This document shows positions 34,268 to 40,723 of a stretch of 64,000 bases of DNA, piece after piece. Origin of the DNA: Abiotrophia sp965245735 (GTDB lineage Bacteria > Bacillota > Bacilli > Lactobacillales > Aerococcaceae); the NCBI GenBank assembly GCA_965245735.1, contig CBDFAX010000008.1:11091-75090 (forward strand), in the 5' to 3' direction. Below the pieces are notes generated by a model. It was given only the letters and a program-made list of their open reading frames with translations, was not told the DNA's origin and did not search any database. Within the stretch, counting starts at the first letter, position 1; each line of letters starts with the position of its first letter. The position numbers and the translations under genes are program-made.

Positions 34268-34312
34268 CTAATAGTAATCAGATTCAAATTCAAAAATAAT
34301 AGGTCTTCGCAT
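34268..34312 (-). CDS. Tiny peptide ORF ahead of the ABC exporter (pheromone or leader candidate)
   Basis: ATG 34312 opens a 14-codon frame, MRRPIIFEFESDYY, preceded by AGAGGTGAT at good spacing, one of the best ribosome binding sites in the region. It lies between a divergent Rgg-family gene and the exporter, where Rgg-linked peptide genes are usually found. Its first eleven residues align without gaps to the second tiny ORF at 35295-35333 (M, R/K, I/V at 5, F/L-E-F/L-E at 7-10). Whether it is translated, exported or sensed is unknown. Confidence 0.55.
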   Translation of the reverse strand: MRRPIIFEFESDYY

Positions 34313-34347
34313 AGTATCATCACCTCTAATTCTTATTTACATTATTA

Positions 34348-34396
34348 ATTCTATCGCTTAAACTATAATCGTAGATAAAAATGTCGTATACGACAT
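34348..34396 (-). promoter_or_regulatory. Palindrome and promoter for the tiny ORF/exporter unit
   Basis: The 16-base perfect palindrome ATGTCGTATACGACAT (34381-34396) lies upstream, on the minus strand, of a TAGAAT -10 candidate (34353-34348) that lacks a good -35, the pattern of an activator-dependent promoter. The palindrome also falls between the rgg -10 (TATAAT at 34364-34369) and the rgg start, so it could mediate autoregulation. A related motif is at 35479-35494. Confidence 0.6.
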
Positions 34397-34411
34397 AAAG
34401 GGGAATTACAG

Positions 34412-35272
34412 ATGGAAATTGGTGAAGCTCTATATCATTATCGCAAAAAATTAGGCCTAACAATGGAAGAAATGACCGTCGGTATCGTGACTCCTTCTTT
34501 TTACTCGAAGGTAGAAAAAGGTATCCACCGTATTTCAGCTGAAGATTTATTTAATATTCTTAATACACATGGCATTGATATCACGCAGTTTGTAAGGTCT
34601 GTTAATATTTCAAGTGATTCACTTGGTTTTGATCGAGCGCAGCATCAAATTCTTCAATACTATACACGCTATCAAAGTCAAAATCTAACTCAGTTGAAAA
34701 GTCAATTTCAAGGTGATAAGAGTCTTAATCAACTTGAAAAAGATTTACTTACGGCAATTGTTGATGTCTATCTGGCCGACTTAAATGATGATATATCCAT
34801 GGTTGCAGAAAATACCAAACATTTTCTGCAGGATAAGCTTTTCAACGCTGAAAAATGGGATAGCTATAAATTATCTTTATATACTAATATTATGGATCTA
34901 TATGACCTAGAAGCTAACCGTCAAATGATTTTTTCTATACTTCGAAAAAATCTTGATGCTTATACAAGTAAACAACGAATGATGATATTAGCAATTCTTA
35001 ATAATTTTATTTATACTTGTATCAGAGAGAATGAAGATGAATTAGCTCGCTACTGTCTAACAATCATAAATAAAGAAGTTACTTTATACGAAAATCTTCC
35101 AGAAAAAATACATGCGCTATTTTACCAAGAACTATTAGCCTATCGAGCTACTCCACACTCTTTACATGCAGACAAAATTGAACGCATCATTGATTCTCTT
35201 AGTCTATATGGGCTCGAGGAGACTAGTCATCAATTTCGGAAATTCTATGAAGAAAATAAAAGCTGTGAATGA
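34412..35272 (+). CDS. Rgg-family transcriptional regulator (XRE HTH plus TPR-like domain)
   Basis: A 286-residue protein with an N-terminal XRE helix-turn-helix (IGEALYHYRKKLGLTMEEMTVGIVTPSFYSKVEKGIHRISAEDLFNILN, residues 3-52) and an all-helical C-terminal region of about 220 residues, the length and layout of the Rgg/GadR/MutR family. Family members sense short imported peptides and regulate nearby genes. Two tiny ORFs and an ABC exporter flank it. The last codons lie inside a bidirectional terminator. AT-rich relative to neighbours, suggesting acquisition. Confidence 0.85.
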   Translation: MEIGEALYHYRKKLGLTMEEMTVGIVTPSFYSKVEKGIHRISAEDLFNILNTHGIDITQFVRSVNISSDSLGFDRAQHQILQYYTRYQSQNLTQLKSQFQGDKSLNQLEKDLLTAIVDVYLADLNDDISMVAENTKHFLQDKLFNAEKWDSYKLSLYTNIMDLYDLEANRQMIFSILRKNLDAYTSKQRMMILAILNNFIYTCIRENEDELARYCLTIINKEVTLYENLPEKIHALFYQELLAYRATPHSLHADKIERIIDSLSLYGLEETSHQFRKFYEENKSCE

Positions 35273-35289
35273 TAGCATTCACAGCTTTT
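35258..35289. terminator. Bidirectional terminator after the Rgg-family gene
   Basis: Perfect 13-base arms AAAAGCTGTGAAT (35258-35270) and complement (35277-35289) around a 6-base loop. It serves rgg on the plus strand and the tiny-ORF unit at 35295-35424 on the minus strand. Confidence 0.85.
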
Positions 35290-35294
35290 ATTCA

Positions 35295-35333
35295 TTACCC
35301 AATTTCTAATTCTAACTTCACTCGAATCTTCAC
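35295..35333 (-). CDS. Second tiny peptide ORF (pheromone candidate)
   Basis: GTG 35333 opens a 12-codon frame, MKIRVKLELEIG, 8 bases after a near-perfect GGAAGGAGG ribosome binding site. It is convergent with the Rgg-family gene and ends just before the shared terminator, so it seems to be a self-standing short transcription unit. Its pattern M-K-x-x-V-x-L-E-L-E matches the first tiny ORF position for position. Too short for homology tools; judged on ribosome binding site, terminator and shared pattern. Confidence 0.5.
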   Translation of the reverse strand: MKIRVKLELEIG

Positions 35334-35397
35334 TGTGGTTTCCTCCTTCCAATATATTAGGTGAGACTAGAAATCACAATGAATAGATAAGTGATTT

Positions 35398-35424
35398 TTA
35401 AATTCGATCACCTTGATATGACAC
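35398..35424 (-). CDS. Possible 8-codon ORF upstream in the tiny-peptide unit
   Basis: GTG 35424 follows TGGAGG by eight bases and encodes MSYQGDRI before a stop. It precedes the 12-codon ORF and could be a leader peptide. A hairpin AAATCAC/GTGATTT (35371-35397) follows it. It shares no pattern with the other two tiny ORFs. Confidence 0.2.
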   Translation of the reverse strand: MSYQGDRI

Positions 35425-35448
35425 TAGTATATCCTCCACGTGGTTAAT

Positions 35449-35494
35449 ATTTTAAAATACGGCTAATTCGAATAATAATTGTCGAATACGAAAA
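35449..35494 (-). promoter_or_regulatory. Promoter and Rgg-box-like motif for the second tiny-ORF unit
   Basis: TTGTCGAATACGAAAA (35479-35494) matches the palindrome at 34381-34396 in 12 of 16 positions. It is centred about 33 bases upstream of a TAAAAT element (35454-35449) on the minus strand; the equivalent distance at the exporter promoter is about 36. Both promoters lack a clear -35, which fits activation by the Rgg-family protein. Confidence 0.5.
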
Positions 35495-35540
35495 AAACTT
35501 ATTCCCAAGTAAATCGATAGGAATAAGGTTTTTATATATT

Positions 35541-35574
35541 ATTTATTTAACCCAAGTCACTAATTGATCTAGTG
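35541..35574 (-). pseudogene. Nitroreductase 3' end remnant
   Basis: These 34 bases match 36280-36313, the last codons and stop of the nitroreductase gene, with one mismatch. The match ends abruptly at 35574, where zinT-like sequence begins, so it is the broken end of a second nitroreductase copy. Confidence 0.9.
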
Positions 35575-35661
35575 TTGGAAGAGATGGAAAATTGGCCAAC
35601 CTACTATCCAAGCAATCTTGATGTCTATGAAATCATCAATGAAATGATTGCCCACCATTAA
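35575..35661 (+). pseudogene. zinT 3' end remnant
   Basis: These 87 bases match 32509-32595 (last 28 codons and stop of zinT) with three differences; it reads LEEMENWPTYYPSNLDVYEI before the end, with one Gln-to-Glu and one Asp-to-Asn change. There is no start, signal peptide or upstream part. It abuts the nitroreductase remnant directly. Confidence 0.93.
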
Positions 35662-35664
35662 TTT

Positions 35665-35711
35665 AAAAAGCCAGACTTGGAGGGATAAACCCCCTAGTCT
35701 GGCTTTTTTTA
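35665..35711. terminator. Bidirectional terminator between the zinT remnant and the methyltransferase gene
   Basis: Stem AAAGCCAGACT.GG.GGG / CCCCC.AGTCTGGCTTT followed by TTTTT on the plus strand and A/T-rich on the other. It differs from the terminator of the intact zinT. Confidence 0.85.
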
Positions 35712-35732
35712 AATTAGATAATACATAATTAT

Positions 35733-36260
35733 TTAAATATAACGTCGGACTCTTTTCATGTAGTCCTTATAGCTTTTTCCAAATTTTGCTAGACACCATC
35801 TTTCTTCAGAGAGAATAATCCAATGTGCCGAAATCTGGAAGATTAAGACTATTATCAACATTGGTACAGACTGTGTTAAGAAAGACATTCCTAAGAAACA
35901 AATAAAATAGGCCACATACATCGGATTTCTTGAAAATTTATAAATACCGTTAATATTTAACCCATTAATATCTGGCAATGCGAAGCATACAAGAGAAATT
36001 GCACATAATAGGATACCTACTATAAAAAAGACAATTCCGCAATAAAATAAAAGTGAATCATCAATTTTTACTGATGAGACTATTAAGCATATGAACAATC
36101 CAATATTGGATACCTGATAAATGTAATATGCTATTTTTTCTGATTTTTGTAGTGGAGCAAAATATGCAGCTCGCTGTATCGCCTCCCTCTTTATGATTGC
36201 TAATAATCCGAATCTTACTATTAAGAATAGCAGCAAAAGCCAAATCCCAGCCATTATCAT
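35733..36260 (-). CDS. ICMT/PEMT-like membrane methyltransferase
   Basis: A 175-residue membrane protein with about four to five helices and a C-terminal half typical of the isoprenylcysteine/phospholipid methyltransferase fold: GIYKFSRNPMYVAYFICFLGMSFL, then HWIILSEERWCLAKFGKSYKDYMKRVRRYI, where the RNPMY and EE...FG..Y..Y segments bind S-adenosylmethionine in relatives. Substrate unknown. It is AT-rich, has its own terminator, and is bracketed by the direct repeats at 35541-35574 and 36280-36313, so it looks like inserted cargo. Confidence 0.75.
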   Translation of the reverse strand: MIMAGIWLLLLFLIVRFGLLAIIKREAIQRAAYFAPLQKSEKIAYYIYQVSNIGLFICLIVSSVKIDDSLLFYCGIVFFIVGILLCAISLVCFALPDINGLNINGIYKFSRNPMYVAYFICFLGMSFLTQSVPMLIIVLIFQISAHWIILSEERWCLAKFGKSYKDYMKRVRRYI

Positions 36261-36281
36261 CTCTCCTCAAAAGTTCATCAT

Positions 36282-36944
36282 TTATTTAACCCAAGTCACT
36301 AATTGATCCAGTGACTGACGAGTCTTTCGAGGGACTGAACCAAGTCCATAGCCGAAAGCTACCATGACAGAGACACCCCATTCGCTAGGATCTAATAGAC
36401 CACGTTCAGTTAACAAATCAGTCACTGCCTGGCGATTGAAGCCTTCCATAGCCAGAGAATCAATGCCTCTCAAAGCTGCAACTTGCATCATCTGTGCTAG
36501 TGCCAGATAGGATTGCTTACTAGCCCAATCGAAGGTGGCCCTTTCAGAACTCAATAAGTCGAAATCTTCCTTCTGGAAGGTCTCGAAGCGTTGTTGCTTA
36601 AATTCACAGAGGTCTTCTGGCAATCCTTGAATTTCCCGCATCATGTAATCAATATAAGGCGCATCATAGCGTAAACTAGCCTGCGTGCGCGATAAAATGA
36701 TGACAAAATGGCTAGCTGATGCTAAAGCTTTCTGAGCACCCAGGGCGATAGGAGCCAAGGCTTGCTTGAGTGATTCCGATTCAATGACTAAAAAGTGCCA
36801 AGGCTCAAACCCATAAGAACTAGGGGCTAATTGGCCGGCTTCTAAAATCAAGTGGAAATCCTGGTCAGAAATCTTACGATTGGGATCATAGTCGCGACAA
36901 GCATAACGTCGCTTAAGTAAATCTCGAATAGCTTCTGGGGTCAT
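36282..36944 (-). CDS. NAD(P)H-dependent nitroreductase
   Basis: A 220-residue FMN nitroreductase-family protein (RRYACRDYDPNRKISDQDFHLILEAGQLAPSSYGFEPWHFLVIES is the FMN-binding start; AALRGIDSLAMEGFN and VMVAFGYG later). Such enzymes reduce nitro compounds or quinones. The last codons are repeated at 35541-35574. The gene neighbours rpmH and marks the end of the accessory stretch. Confidence 0.92.
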   Translation of the reverse strand: MTPEAIRDLLKRRYACRDYDPNRKISDQDFHLILEAGQLAPSSYGFEPWHFLVIESESLKQALAPIALGAQKALASASHFVIILSRTQASLRYDAPYIDYMMREIQGLPEDLCEFKQQRFETFQKEDFDLLSSERATFDWASKQSYLALAQMMQVAALRGIDSLAMEGFNRQAVTDLLTERGLLDPSEWGVSVMVAFGYGLGSVPRKTRQSLDQLVTWVK

Positions 36945-36978
36945 GATAGGGTCCTTTCTTTAGGTGGCTTACTATATA

Positions 36979-37014
36979 TAAGAAGAAAGGCCGCTTCTGG
37001 TTTAGAAGCGGCCT
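36979..37014 (-). terminator. Terminator after rpmH
   Basis: Perfect stem AGGCCGCTTCT / AGAAGCGGCCT followed on the minus strand by TTCTTCTT. Confidence 0.88.
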
Positions 37015-37029
37015 GTTAAGGTCTCAGAA

Positions 37030-37164
37030 TTATTGAGCTAGACGTTTGCGTCCTTTTTGGCGGCGACGTTTTAAGACGTTACGGCCGTTTTTAGTGCTCA
37101 TACGTTTACGGAAACCATGCACTTTTTTACGTGTACGTTTCTTTGGTTGGTAAGTTCTCTTCAT
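37030..37164 (-). CDS. rpmH: 50S ribosomal protein L34
   Basis: The 44-residue, very basic L34 protein (MKRTYQPKKRTRKKVHGFRK...) with the normal KVHGFR and MSTKNGR motifs. It has an AGGAGGTGGATCGC ribosome binding site and is divergent from dnaA across the origin, the usual position next to oriC. Confidence 0.97.
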   Translation of the reverse strand: MKRTYQPKKRTRKKVHGFRKRMSTKNGRNVLKRRRQKGRKRLAQ

Positions 37165-37279
37165 GCGATCCACCTCCTGCTGCATTCTTATGTAGAGTAC
37201 TAGATTAGTTTAATGAAGTTAGGGCTGAAAGTCAAGGATTTTTGTAACTTTTGCTAAACTTTCTCTGTCTTAAGTAGGC

Positions 37280-37600
37280 ACTGAATCCGACTTACTGTGC
37301 ACAAATATGTGGATAAGTAGAATAAGTTGTGCATAAGTCTCAACTATATCCACAAGTTATTTTACACTTATCCACATTTTTTAAACTTATGCACATTTTA
37401 GCGACTTATGCACAGAAATAAGTTGATAATTCCCCTAAAAGCTTATATAATAAGGTTTGTATGACTTTCACTTATGCACACCTAACTGTAATTTTCTCTC
37501 TAAATGGACTTTATCCACACTTTTCATGCACCTGTGGATAAGTTTCCGTTCATATGTGGATAGAGGGACTTATCCACAGAAACTAGAGATAGCAAGCCGG
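37280..37600. other. Chromosomal origin oriC, DnaA-box cluster upstream of dnaA
   Basis: Between rpmH and dnaA there are perfect DnaA boxes (TTATCCACA or complement) at 37308, 37368, 37511, 37533 and 37570, plus TTATGCACA variants at 37328, 37387, 37406 and 37472 and near matches at 37346 and 37555. Both orientations occur. This dense cluster with a further group after dnaA (39019-39191) gives the bipartite origin known from Bacillus. Boxes also lie close to the dnaA promoter region, allowing DnaA autoregulation. Confidence 0.95.
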
Positions 37601-37653
37601 TTATGCTATAATAGAAGTGATTGATTCTGCTTATGAAAGAGGTGACCCCGTCA

Positions 37654-39018
37654 ATGGAAGAGAAAGAGCTCTTTTGGCAAGAACTCCTAGAATATATACG
37701 CCACTATGGTGGTTTAGACGAAAAGACTTTTGAAGCTTTCGTTTCTAGTGCTGACATCATGGAATTAACAGAAAATTCCTTTAAACTTCGCGTTCCCAAT
37801 AGTCTTATTCGGAACTTCTGGGAACAGGGGAAGCTTAAGAATGTCGTAGTAGATTTTTCCCTGTCTACCTTTGGTCGTCAGTATCAAGCCAAATATGTGG
37901 TATCTCCTTCTAAGCAGCAGGTAAATACTCCAGTAGTCCAGACACCTGTCCATATTTCTCCCTTGGAGATGGAACCCAATGAACCGAGTTCTTACAGTCG
38001 CTCCCAATTAAATCCTAACTATACTTTCTCTAATTTTGTCATCGGGGAGGCCAATAAAATGGCCCATGCGGCAGCCTTGACCGTCTGTGACGCGCCGGGA
38101 GAGACTTACAACCCTTACCTGATTTATGGGGGCGTAGGGCTAGGTAAAACCCACCTCATGCAGGCTATTGGGAACGAAATCCTTAGCCGCCAACCACATG
38201 CTAAGATTAAATATGCTACGACAGAGTCCTTTACTAATGACTTTATTACGGCTTTAGAGAAAAACACAATCGAAGAATTCCGCCATATGTACCGGAAGAT
38301 TGATGTGCTCTTGATTGATGATATTCAGTTTTTAAGTAATAAAAACAAGACGCGCGAAGAATTCTTCCATACCTTTAATGAACTCTATAATCACGGCAAA
38401 CAGATTGTGATGACCTGTGACCGTCTGCCAAGTTCCTTAAGTGGCTTAGAAGATCGACTGATTAGTCGCTTTGCTTGGGGCTTACAGATTGATATTACGC
38501 CACCAGACTTCGAAACGCGGATTGCCATCTTACGTAAGAAAGCAAGTAATGAATTTTCGGCCGATACCCTGCAATATATCGCCAGCCATGTGAATACCAA
38601 TATCCGGGAACTAGAAGGTGCCTTGACGCGGGTCACAGCCTATGCGACTATCCACAACCGCGAAATTACCACTAATTTAGCGGCCGAAGCCCTGTCCAGT
38701 CTCCTCAATGGGACTCCAACTACGGGCGATAAGCTATCCATTGATGAGATTGTCACCCAGGTTGGTCGCTACTATAATGTCGAAATCGACGAATTAAAGG
38801 GCAAGAAACGGACCAAGGAAATCGTTCATCCCCGTCAAGTTGCCATGTATCTCTGTCGTGAATTAACGGATGTCTCCTTCCCAAAAATTGGCGAAGCCTT
38901 CGGCAAGCGTAATCACACCACCATTATCCATGCCTATGAGAAAATCAATGACGAATTACAACATAATGCTCGACTAAAACAGGAGCTCAGTGAGCTCAAA
39001 CAAAAACTAGGTCAGTAA
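37654..39018 (+). CDS. dnaA: Chromosomal replication initiator DnaA
   Basis: A 454-residue AAA+ initiator that binds DnaA boxes and opens oriC. The start is ATG 37654 (MEEKELFWQELLEYI), eight bases after AGAGGTGA. Domain I is residues 1-75, a short linker follows, then the AAA+ domain with Walker A GGVGLGKTHLMQAIGNE and Walker B VLLIDDIQFLSNK, and the C-terminal DNA-binding domain with the HPRQVAMYLCRELTDVSFPKIGEAFGKRNHTTI motif. All intact. Confidence 0.98.
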   Translation: MEEKELFWQELLEYIRHYGGLDEKTFEAFVSSADIMELTENSFKLRVPNSLIRNFWEQGKLKNVVVDFSLSTFGRQYQAKYVVSPSKQQVNTPVVQTPVHISPLEMEPNEPSSYSRSQLNPNYTFSNFVIGEANKMAHAAALTVCDAPGETYNPYLIYGGVGLGKTHLMQAIGNEILSRQPHAKIKYATTESFTNDFITALEKNTIEEFRHMYRKIDVLLIDDIQFLSNKNKTREEFFHTFNELYNHGKQIVMTCDRLPSSLSGLEDRLISRFAWGLQIDITPPDFETRIAILRKKASNEFSADTLQYIASHVNTNIRELEGALTRVTAYATIHNREITTNLAAEALSSLLNGTPTTGDKLSIDEIVTQVGRYYNVEIDELKGKKRTKEIVHPRQVAMYLCRELTDVSFPKIGEAFGKRNHTTIIHAYEKINDELQHNARLKQELSELKQKLGQ

Positions 39019-39191
39019 GCTTGTTGATAAGTCTAAACACTTGTGGATAATTATGCACAGGGTTTTCCACATGTAAAAATCCCTTTATCTTCCCACTCAA
39101 AACAGTCTTCCACAGAATCCACAAGCCTTATGATGAAGAAGACTATATATATTTATCTTATTATATTTATGAATAAAAGGAGTCGACCACC
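39019..39191. other. Second origin block (DnaA boxes plus AT-rich unwinding element)
   Basis: Downstream of dnaA are DnaA boxes at 39042-39050 and 39051-39059 with further partial boxes (TTCCACAT, TTCCACAGAATCCACA), then an A/T-only stretch around 39142-39170 (ACTATATATATTTATCTT). By analogy with Bacillus this is the likely DNA-unwinding element. Confidence 0.8.
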
Positions 39192-40343
39192 ATGCATTTT
39201 TCGATTAACCGTGATTACTTCATTAATCAACTCAACCATGTAGCACGGGCTATTCCAGGTAAAGCAGCTATTCCTGTCTTAACTGGTATGAAATTAGAGC
39301 TTAAATCAGATCGATTGATTTTAACTGGTAGTGACGCTAGCATTTCCATTGAAAGTGTCATTGAAACAAGTCAAGAGGCAGCTCAACTTCAAGTTACTAG
39401 ACCAGGTAGTATTGTCTTATCAGCACGTCTCTTCATTGATATTGTGCGCAAGCTACCAACTAATCAGGTAGAGATTGAAGTGCAAGACCACTATAATGTT
39501 CAATTAACATCAGGTAAAGCGGTCTTTACCATTCAAGGGGTAGACAGTAGCCAATACCCTGTCTTACCGGAAACAGATGAAGATAAGCCTGTCACCTTAC
39601 CAGGTCTACTATTTAAGAAGTTAATCAACCAAACCATCTTCTCTGCCTCCAACCAAGAAAACCGTCCAATTTTAACTGGTTTGAACCTTTCTTTCCATGA
39701 TGGTTACTTGACTGGGGTTGCAACTGATAGTCATCGCTTGAGTAAACGCGATATTCCAATTAAGGATCTCAATCCAAGTCTCAAGGGACTTAATATTACC
39801 ATTCCTAAGAAAACAGTGATTGAGTTGACTCGTATCTTAGATGACGAAACCAACGTGACTTTCTATGTTATGGCTCAGCAATTAGTTTTCCATTTTGATA
39901 ATCTAGTCATTTACTCTCGTTTACTAGAAGGAACTTTCCCAGATACTAGCCGCTTAATTCCAACTACTTACAATACAGAATTAACCGTCAACACCCAATC
40001 CTTCAGCCAAGCTTTGGAGCGGGCAGCGCTCTTAGTTCATGTGGCTAAGTCTAATGTGGTTCAACTCAAAATGAGTCAAGGCAGTGTAGCGCTTCTAGTA
40101 CAAGGTATTTCAATTGGTCAGTCTACCGAGGAGTTAAGCTATGATAGCTTGGAAGGGGACGACTTAACAATTGCCTTCAACCCTGATTATATGCGTGATG
40201 CCGTCAAATCATTTGGTGATACCACCATTAAATTAGGCTTTATCTCAGGTGAACGGCCATTATTGCTCCGTGAAGATAAAGTTGAAGAAGGTCACAATGA
40301 CTTGATCCAACTCTTAACGCCAATCCGTACTCACCACGCATAA
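39192..40343 (+). CDS. dnaN: DNA polymerase III beta subunit (sliding clamp)
   Basis: A 383-residue clamp made of three repeated domains that tethers polymerase to DNA. Starts MHFSINRDYFINQLNHVARAIPGKAAIPVLTGM after AAAAGGAG and ends in the usual region with LLTPIRTHH. Typical length. Follows dnaA across the second DnaA-box block and is closed by a terminator. Confidence 0.97.
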   Translation: MHFSINRDYFINQLNHVARAIPGKAAIPVLTGMKLELKSDRLILTGSDASISIESVIETSQEAAQLQVTRPGSIVLSARLFIDIVRKLPTNQVEIEVQDHYNVQLTSGKAVFTIQGVDSSQYPVLPETDEDKPVTLPGLLFKKLINQTIFSASNQENRPILTGLNLSFHDGYLTGVATDSHRLSKRDIPIKDLNPSLKGLNITIPKKTVIELTRILDDETNVTFYVMAQQLVFHFDNLVIYSRLLEGTFPDTSRLIPTTYNTELTVNTQSFSQALERAALLVHVAKSNVVQLKMSQGSVALLVQGISIGQSTEELSYDSLEGDDLTIAFNPDYMRDAVKSFGDTTIKLGFISGERPLLLREDKVEEGHNDLIQLLTPIRTHHA

Positions 40344-40360
40344 AAATCTAAAACTAAAAA

Positions 40361-40385
40361 AAAGCGCCTTTTTAGGCGTTTTTTT
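40361..40385 (+). terminator. Terminator after dnaN
   Basis: Short stem CGCCT-TTTT-AGGCG with flanking A and T runs. Confidence 0.8.
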
Positions 40386-40420
40386 ATTTAGCTAACTATG
40401 GGGCTTATTTGCCAGAAAAA

Positions 40421-40449
40421 TTGCTTAAATCGAAAAAAAAGAGTATAAT
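40421..40449 (+). promoter_or_regulatory. Promoter for yaaA-recF-gyrB-gyrA
   Basis: TTGCTT (40421-40426), 17-base spacer, perfect TATAAT (40444-40449), 44 bases before the yaaA start. Confidence 0.82.
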
Positions 40450-40492
40450 TAGAGGGTAAAGGTCTAAAATCAAGATAGGTTAAGGTGATAAA

Positions 40493-40723
40493 ATGGCAAG
40501 ACAAGAAATAAGCATTGAGTCAGATTTCATTACCCTAGGACAGGTATTGAAAAATGAAGGCATCATTGCAACAGGTGGCCAAGCCAAATGGTTTCTGTCA
40601 GAAGAAAAGGTCTTGGTGAATCAGGAGCAGGAAACACGCCGAGGGCGTAAGCTCTATCCAGGGGATCAGGTCACCATTCCGGCTTTGGATTTTGATGCCT
40701 TGATGGTTGCAGATGAAGCTTAA
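40493..40723 (+). CDS. yaaA: S4-domain RNA-binding protein YaaA
   Basis: A 76-residue S4-like protein (ISIESDFITLGQVLKNEGIIATGGQAKWFLSEEKVLVNQEQETRRGRKLYPGDQVTI). Members of this family lie between dnaN and recF in Firmicutes and probably bind structured RNA, perhaps the ribosome. The gene overlaps recF by 11 bases, so the two are translationally coupled. Confidence 0.92.
   Translation: MARQEISIESDFITLGQVLKNEGIIATGGQAKWFLSEEKVLVNQEQETRRGRKLYPGDQVTIPALDFDALMVADEA

Noticed and set aside
35575..35661. A 28-codon small protein gene at the zinT remnant.
   Set aside because: It is a 97% copy of the zinT 3' end with no start codon context or promoter; a remnant explains it fully.
37165..37280. Small gene between rpmH and oriC.
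   Set aside because: No frame with a ribosome binding site; the region fits promoter and leader DNA.
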